DNA of 8,994 bases from the NCBI GenBank assembly GCA_021826795.1, contig JAKAYM010000073.1, forward strand, positions 1 through 8,994, given 5' to 3'. The translations under genes and the position numbers were made by a program. Source of the stretch: Thermoplasmata archaeon (GTDB lineage: Archaea > Thermoplasmatota > Thermoplasmata > Thermoplasmatales > Thermoplasmataceae). Below the pieces are notes generated by a model. That model made no database searches. It was not told where the DNA came from and saw only the letters and a list, made by a program, of their open reading frames with translations. Positions 5,690 through 8,994 of the stretch are shown here, one piece after another; position 1 is the first letter of the stretch; each line of letters begins with the position of its first letter.

Positions 5690-7171
5690 ATGAAAATATA
5701 TATTGATGGAGTATGGAAAGATTCGTCAAATCGGGCAGTTTTGAATAAGTACAATCCCAGCACAGGGGAAGTTATAGACACATTTCCTGCTGCAACAAAG
5801 GAGGATGTCGATGCGGCAATGGATTCCTCTGAGGACGCATTTAAATCATGGTCGGAAATTGGAAGTCCGGAGAGGGCAAGAATACTTTACCGCGCCATAG
5901 ATCTTATATCTAAAAGCCGAAACGAGCTGGAAAACCTTCTGACACTGGAAGTCGGTAAAATAAAACGTGAAGCTTCGGACGAAGTGGACGGTGTCATTGA
6001 CCAGATACAGTACTACGCAGAATTTGAAAGAAAACTTACAGGTGACATAGTTGAGGGAACAACTTCTGATAGAAAGATATTCCAGTACAAGATACCATAC
6101 GGAATAGTTGTAGCCATCACACCGTGGAATTTTCCGGCAGCCATGGTAGTCAGGAAATTAGCACCTGCACTTCTTACAGGAAACACAGTAATTCTGAAAC
6201 CCAGTTCTGATACACCACTCACTGCTGAATGGCTGGTAAAAAAATTTATAGAGGCAGGAATCCCAAAAGGTGTACTGAACTTTATAACGGGAAAGGGTCC
6301 AGAAATCGGAGATTATATAGTAAATCACAAGAAGGTTGCACTTGTTACCATGACAGGGTCTACTTCCACAGGGCAGAGGATAATGCAGAATGCATCGAGC
6401 AACATGGCCAAACTTATACTGGAGCTCGGCGGCAAGGCGCCGTTTATGATATGGAAGGATGCAGACATTATGAAGGCTCTGAAAAGTCTTATATGGGCAA
6501 AATATCTGAATGTTGGTCAATCCTGCATAGCCGCTGAGAGATTGTATATACATGAGGATATTTATGATAGTTTTATATCAAAATTTGTAAAGGTAACAAA
6601 AAGGCTATCTATCGGAAATCCTGAAACATCAGATGTGGGGCCATTGATAAATAAGGGTGCCTTAGCCGGTATGGAAAAAACAGTACAGGAGGCAAAAGAT
6701 TCTGGATACAAAATACTTACAGGTGGCGTACCTCCGATTCTTGGCGGAAAATTCAGTGGAGGATATTTCTTCGAGCCCACTGTTATAGAAAATGTTGACC
6801 AGAAATCTGATCTATTCCAGAATGAAATATTCGGGCCAATAATAGGTACCCAGAAGGTTTCAACAATGGATGAACTTTACGAGAAGGCAAACGATTCCAA
6901 GTATGGCCTTGCCTCATATCTGTTTACAGAGAGCCCAGAATTGATGCTGGAAGCTTCCGAGAGGATAAGATTTGGTGAACTATATATAAATATGCCCGGC
7001 CCGGAGGCATCACAGGGTTACCATACTGGATTCAGGATGACAGGCCAGGCAGGAGAAGGAAGCAAATACGGCATCGGGGAATACCTTAAATTGAAAAATG
7101 TTTATGTGGATTATTCAAGGAAACCACTCTTTATAAACACAATAAATAACGATGCCTTTGATAACCTCTAA
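5690..7171 (+). CDS. Aldehyde dehydrogenase, probably NADP-dependent D-glyceraldehyde dehydrogenase
   Basis: Oxidises an aldehyde to its acid with NAD(P)+. The close fit to Thermoplasmatales enzymes (MKIYIDGVWKDSS start, YNPSTGEVID) and the pyruvate kinase neighbour suggest the glyceraldehyde-to-glycerate step of the non-phosphorylative Entner-Doudoroff pathway. All ALDH active-site parts are present in the 493 residues: ITPWNFP with Asn147, TGSTSTG at 222-228 in the Rossmann fold, LELGGK with general base Glu245, GQSCIAAER with nucleophile Cys279, and NEIFGP with Glu379. In ILKPSSDT (168-175), Ser173 replaces the Glu that many NAD-dependent ALDHs use to bind the adenine ribose, which favours NADP+. 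The frame extends 47 codons further 5', but that part is Cys/Ile/Tyr-rich, unlike ALDHs, and spans the TATA box, so I use the ATG at 5690. Succinate-semialdehyde or lactaldehyde dehydrogenase remain alternatives. Confidence 0.93.
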   Translation: MKIYIDGVWKDSSNRAVLNKYNPSTGEVIDTFPAATKEDVDAAMDSSEDAFKSWSEIGSPERARILYRAIDLISKSRNELENLLTLEVGKIKREASDEVDGVIDQIQYYAEFERKLTGDIVEGTTSDRKIFQYKIPYGIVVAITPWNFPAAMVVRKLAPALLTGNTVILKPSSDTPLTAEWLVKKFIEAGIPKGVLNFITGKGPEIGDYIVNHKKVALVTMTGSTSTGQRIMQNASSNMAKLILELGGKAPFMIWKDADIMKALKSLIWAKYLNVGQSCIAAERLYIHEDIYDSFISKFVKVTKRLSIGNPETSDVGPLINKGALAGMEKTVQEAKDSGYKILTGGVPPILGGKFSGGYFFEPTVIENVDQKSDLFQNEIFGPIIGTQKVSTMDELYEKANDSKYGLASYLFTESPELMLEASERIRFGELYINMPGPEASQGYHTGFRMTGQAGEGSKYGIGEYLKLKNVYVDYSRKPLFINTINNDAFDNL

Positions 7172-7219
7172 AAATTTTAAAATATTTTCATTTATAATTT
7201 AACATTTTTATTTCTAGAA
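7172..7219. terminator. Bidirectional T/A-rich termination zone
   Basis: The 48 bases between the convergent aldehyde dehydrogenase and pyruvate kinase genes contain T-runs on both strands: ATTTTAAAATATTTTC and CATTTTTATTTC on the plus strand, ATATTTTAAAATTTTTAG on the minus strand. Oligo-T tracts are the usual archaeal intrinsic termination signal. There is no GC-rich hairpin. Confidence 0.5.
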
Positions 7220-8899
7220 TTATATACATGTAATTATTCCTGTGTCCGCATCTATGCTTATTGTTGATCCGGTTTTTATTTCCGATACAAATTCCGTATT
7301 GTATACAAGGGTTTTCCCTGCCTGCATAAAAGTATCTATTATGCGGTTTGTGACGTCTGATTTTACTATCGCCGCATCATATTTTGAATAGTCCACACTG
7401 CTATCATAGCGGTCAAGAATTATTATATTCCCACTGCCGGAACGGTTGATATCTATTTTTCCAGTAATGCTCCTACCTGCCGGGTATCCACGACCCATGA
7501 AGGTTCCGATAGAGAGTACCCTTATATTATTTGTCCCTCCAAGGTAAAATGATGGGGATCCTGATACAACAATAGTTTTTTCACCTGGTTTGAGATTTGC
7601 CAGTGGTGATATTTTTGATATTATTTCATAAATATCCTCTGACTGGGCATATTTTTTAGGCAGCACCACCGGGATGACACCTTTCATGAGATTCAGTGAC
7701 CTAGCAAGCCATTCTGACTGGACTACTGCATATATGTCGTTCACCGGCCTTATAGCTGAGATAATTTTTGCTGTATGCCCTGATATTGTAAGTGCTATAA
7801 TAGAACTTACGTCTATAGTACTTGACATAATCTTCACTCCCTTGGCCACGGAAAAGGCGATGGGATCAACCATAAAGTTTTCCGGTTCTGGAAATGACAT
7901 AGCCTGTGATTCAACATACTTCGAAATTTCATAAAGGTACGTTACCGCCTCTACCGGGTATTTACCCATGGCAGTCTCCTCGGATAACATCAGTGCATCG
8001 GTATCGTCAAGTATGGCATTTGTTACATCAGAAACTTCCGCCCTTGTGGGAGAATCAGAATTTACCATGGATTCCAGCATCTGTGTGGCAACTATGGTAG
8101 GAACCGCATACTTATGGGATATATCTATTATTCTCTTCTGTGCCATTGCAACTTCCTTCAAGGGAAGCTCGACTCCCAGATCACCACGGGCAACCATGAT
8201 GAAATCTGAAACCTTTACAATGGATTCTATGTTGTCATATCCATTTTTTGTTTCTATCTTGCTGATAATATCTCCTTGACCCTTTCTATCAAAAATATAA
8301 TCCTGAAGCTCGTAGACATTCTCTCGTGATTGCACAAAGGAGAGAGCATAAAAGTTTATATTGTTTTTGAGGCTTTCCTCGATGAATAGTTTGTCCCTGT
8401 CGGTAAGAACACCCAATTCTATATATTTTCCAGGTATATTTACACGGGACCTATCATGAAGTATACCATTATCCATTGCCCTTACCTTTATTATATCATT
8501 TTCCAGTGAATTCACACTGAACCTGACGCGGCCATCATTAACGGCTATAATGGTGTCTTTGTCAAGATATCTGGAAATTTTATAATTAATGGAAATGTCC
8601 GATTTTATAGAATCACCATCAGACATATTATATATTTTTCCGGATTCAATATTAAGTGTGCCGCCCGGGAATTTTCCTGTTCTCAGTTCCGGACCCTTGA
8701 GATCTACCATGATTCCCAGTTTTTTATTGTGCTCGGAATTAATTTTATAGATCATTTTACCAACCTGTGTTATATAACCTGGATCTATATGTGCAGTATT
8801 GATCCTTACTGTTGAAAGCCCCTTATCGGCCATTTTTATAATTATTGATTCGTCAAAACTTGCGGGACCAATGGTGGCAACTATCTTGGTTTTTGTCAT
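7220..8899 (-). CDS. pyk: Pyruvate kinase with a C-terminal PEP-utiliser-like extension
   Basis: Converts phosphoenolpyruvate and ADP to pyruvate and ATP, the last step of the Entner-Doudoroff and glycolytic routes. Order in 559 residues: start of the A domain with KIVATIGPAS (5-14) and RINTAH (33-38, phosphate-binding Arg33); VDLKGPELRTG (65-75); B domain about 76-165 with VNDGRVRF; catalytic SKIETKNG with Lys214 and Glu216; VARGDLGVELP with metal ligand Asp240; the signature ATQMLESM and SDSPTRAEVSDVTNAILDDTDALMLSEETA (split by one residue at 281). The C domain (about 340-470) includes TISGHTAKIISAIRP. A PK without a tail ends near 470; here about 85 more residues resemble the PEP-utiliser swivelling domain but lack its His. 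The ATG at 8899 has no Shine-Dalgarno; a TATA box 24 bases upstream predicts a leaderless transcript. Confidence 0.97.
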   Translation of the reverse strand: MTKTKIVATIGPASFDESIIIKMADKGLSTVRINTAHIDPGYITQVGKMIYKINSEHNKKLGIMVDLKGPELRTGKFPGGTLNIESGKIYNMSDGDSIKSDISINYKISRYLDKDTIIAVNDGRVRFSVNSLENDIIKVRAMDNGILHDRSRVNIPGKYIELGVLTDRDKLFIEESLKNNINFYALSFVQSRENVYELQDYIFDRKGQGDIISKIETKNGYDNIESIVKVSDFIMVARGDLGVELPLKEVAMAQKRIIDISHKYAVPTIVATQMLESMVNSDSPTRAEVSDVTNAILDDTDALMLSEETAMGKYPVEAVTYLYEISKYVESQAMSFPEPENFMVDPIAFSVAKGVKIMSSTIDVSSIIALTISGHTAKIISAIRPVNDIYAVVQSEWLARSLNLMKGVIPVVLPKKYAQSEDIYEIISKISPLANLKPGEKTIVVSGSPSFYLGGTNNIRVLSIGTFMGRGYPAGRSITGKIDINRSGSGNIIILDRYDSSVDYSKYDAAIVKSDVTNRIIDTFMQAGKTLVYNTEFVSEIKTGSTISIDADTGIITCI

Positions 8900-8916
8900 A
8901 AAAATAGATAATTCAT

Positions 8917-8928
8917 GATTTAATAAGG
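8917..8928 (-). promoter_or_regulatory. TATA box of pyruvate kinase
   Basis: Minus-strand CCTTATTAAATC is centred about 24 bases upstream of the ATG at 8899, the spacing expected for a leaderless archaeal mRNA. The absence of a Shine-Dalgarno motif before that ATG agrees. Confidence 0.5.
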
Positions 8929-8954
8929 TTATTGGTTAAATGGAAAAACAGAAC

Positions 8955-8994
8955 TTAGATTTTTTCAAGAAGTCGAATGCCAAGAAGATCTGAA
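8955..8994 (-). CDS. Possible C-terminus of an upstream protein (partial)
   Basis: On the minus strand the window's last bases read SDLLGIRLLEKI and then TAA (8957-8955). This looks like an ordinary helical protein C-terminus, and it ends 55 bp before pyruvate kinase on the same strand, leaving room for the pyk promoter. Only twelve codons are visible, so no function can be given and it may be chance. A rival plus-strand reading from ATG at 8977 (MPRRSE, running off the end) cannot be excluded. Confidence 0.3.
   Translation of the reverse strand, partial: SDLLGIRLLEKI

Noticed and set aside
6158..6553. A 131-codon minus-strand ORF and a 102-codon plus-strand ORF inside the aldehyde dehydrogenase gene.
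   Set aside because: Both are shadows of the well-supported ALDH frame; they are Cys/Tyr- or Arg/Gly-rich with no family resemblance.
8940..8993. A 17-codon plus-strand reading frame starting ATG at 8940.
   Set aside because: It is very short, has no promoter or Shine-Dalgarno support, and competes with a minus-strand reading that looks more like a protein C-terminus.
1..8994. CRISPR arrays, insertion sequences, att sites, replication origins.
   Set aside because: I saw no regularly spaced direct repeats, transposase or integrase motifs, target-site duplications or origin-like repeat clusters. The tRNA gene has no adjacent integrase within the window.

Overview
The window looks like a piece of a chromosome from an AT-rich thermoacidophilic archaeon, most likely of the order Thermoplasmatales (Thermoplasma, Picrophilus, Ferroplasma or Cuniculiplasma type). 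The archaeal marker cluster rpl18e-rpl13-rps9-rpoN, archaeal TATA boxes followed by leaderless or near-leaderless starts, archaeal Shine-Dalgarno sequences (GGTGAT) on internal operon genes, and a non-phosphorylating type glyceraldehyde dehydrogenase next to a pyruvate kinase all point there. The exact genus is an inference.

Left part (1-1640, all minus strand): a translation/transcription operon runs leftwards as L18e, L13, S9 and RNA polymerase subunit N. Its junctions are overlapping or a few bases apart, and two Shine-Dalgarno sequences lie on the preceding gene's stop codon. Past rpoN, tRNA-Pro(GGG) has its own TATA box.

Second part (1640-2564, plus strand): about 900 bp hold no intact gene, but I read a decayed vapBC toxin-antitoxin pair. 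The antitoxin has lost its start codon and carries a -1 frameshift. The PIN-domain toxin has Gly at the first catalytic Asp position, a -1 frameshift and an in-frame TGA. The last 160 bp (2405-2564) show nothing recognisable.

Third part (2565-5490, minus strand): a sugar/organic-acid type MFS transporter, then a two-gene unit made of a SlyD-like long archaeal FKBP prolyl isomerase and a TrmJ-like SPOUT tRNA 2'-O-methyltransferase, whose stop and start codons abut. A 17-bp perfect dyad sits between trmJ and the transporter, over the transporter's putative TATA box.

Right part (5500-8994): an aldehyde dehydrogenase (plus strand, probably NADP-dependent glyceraldehyde dehydrogenase) converges with a pyruvate kinase (minus strand), sharing a 48-bp T/A-rich termination zone. 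Both appear leaderless. Glyceraldehyde dehydrogenase and pyruvate kinase are both steps of the Thermoplasmatales non-phosphorylative Entner-Doudoroff route to pyruvate. The pyruvate kinase has a C-terminal PEP-utiliser-like extension without the usual His, and an unusual set of monovalent-cation-site residues. The last 40 bp may hold the C-terminus of another minus-strand protein.

No CRISPR array, insertion sequence, integrase or phage gene was seen. The region is mostly housekeeping; the toxin-antitoxin remnant and the pyruvate kinase tail are its most unusual parts.
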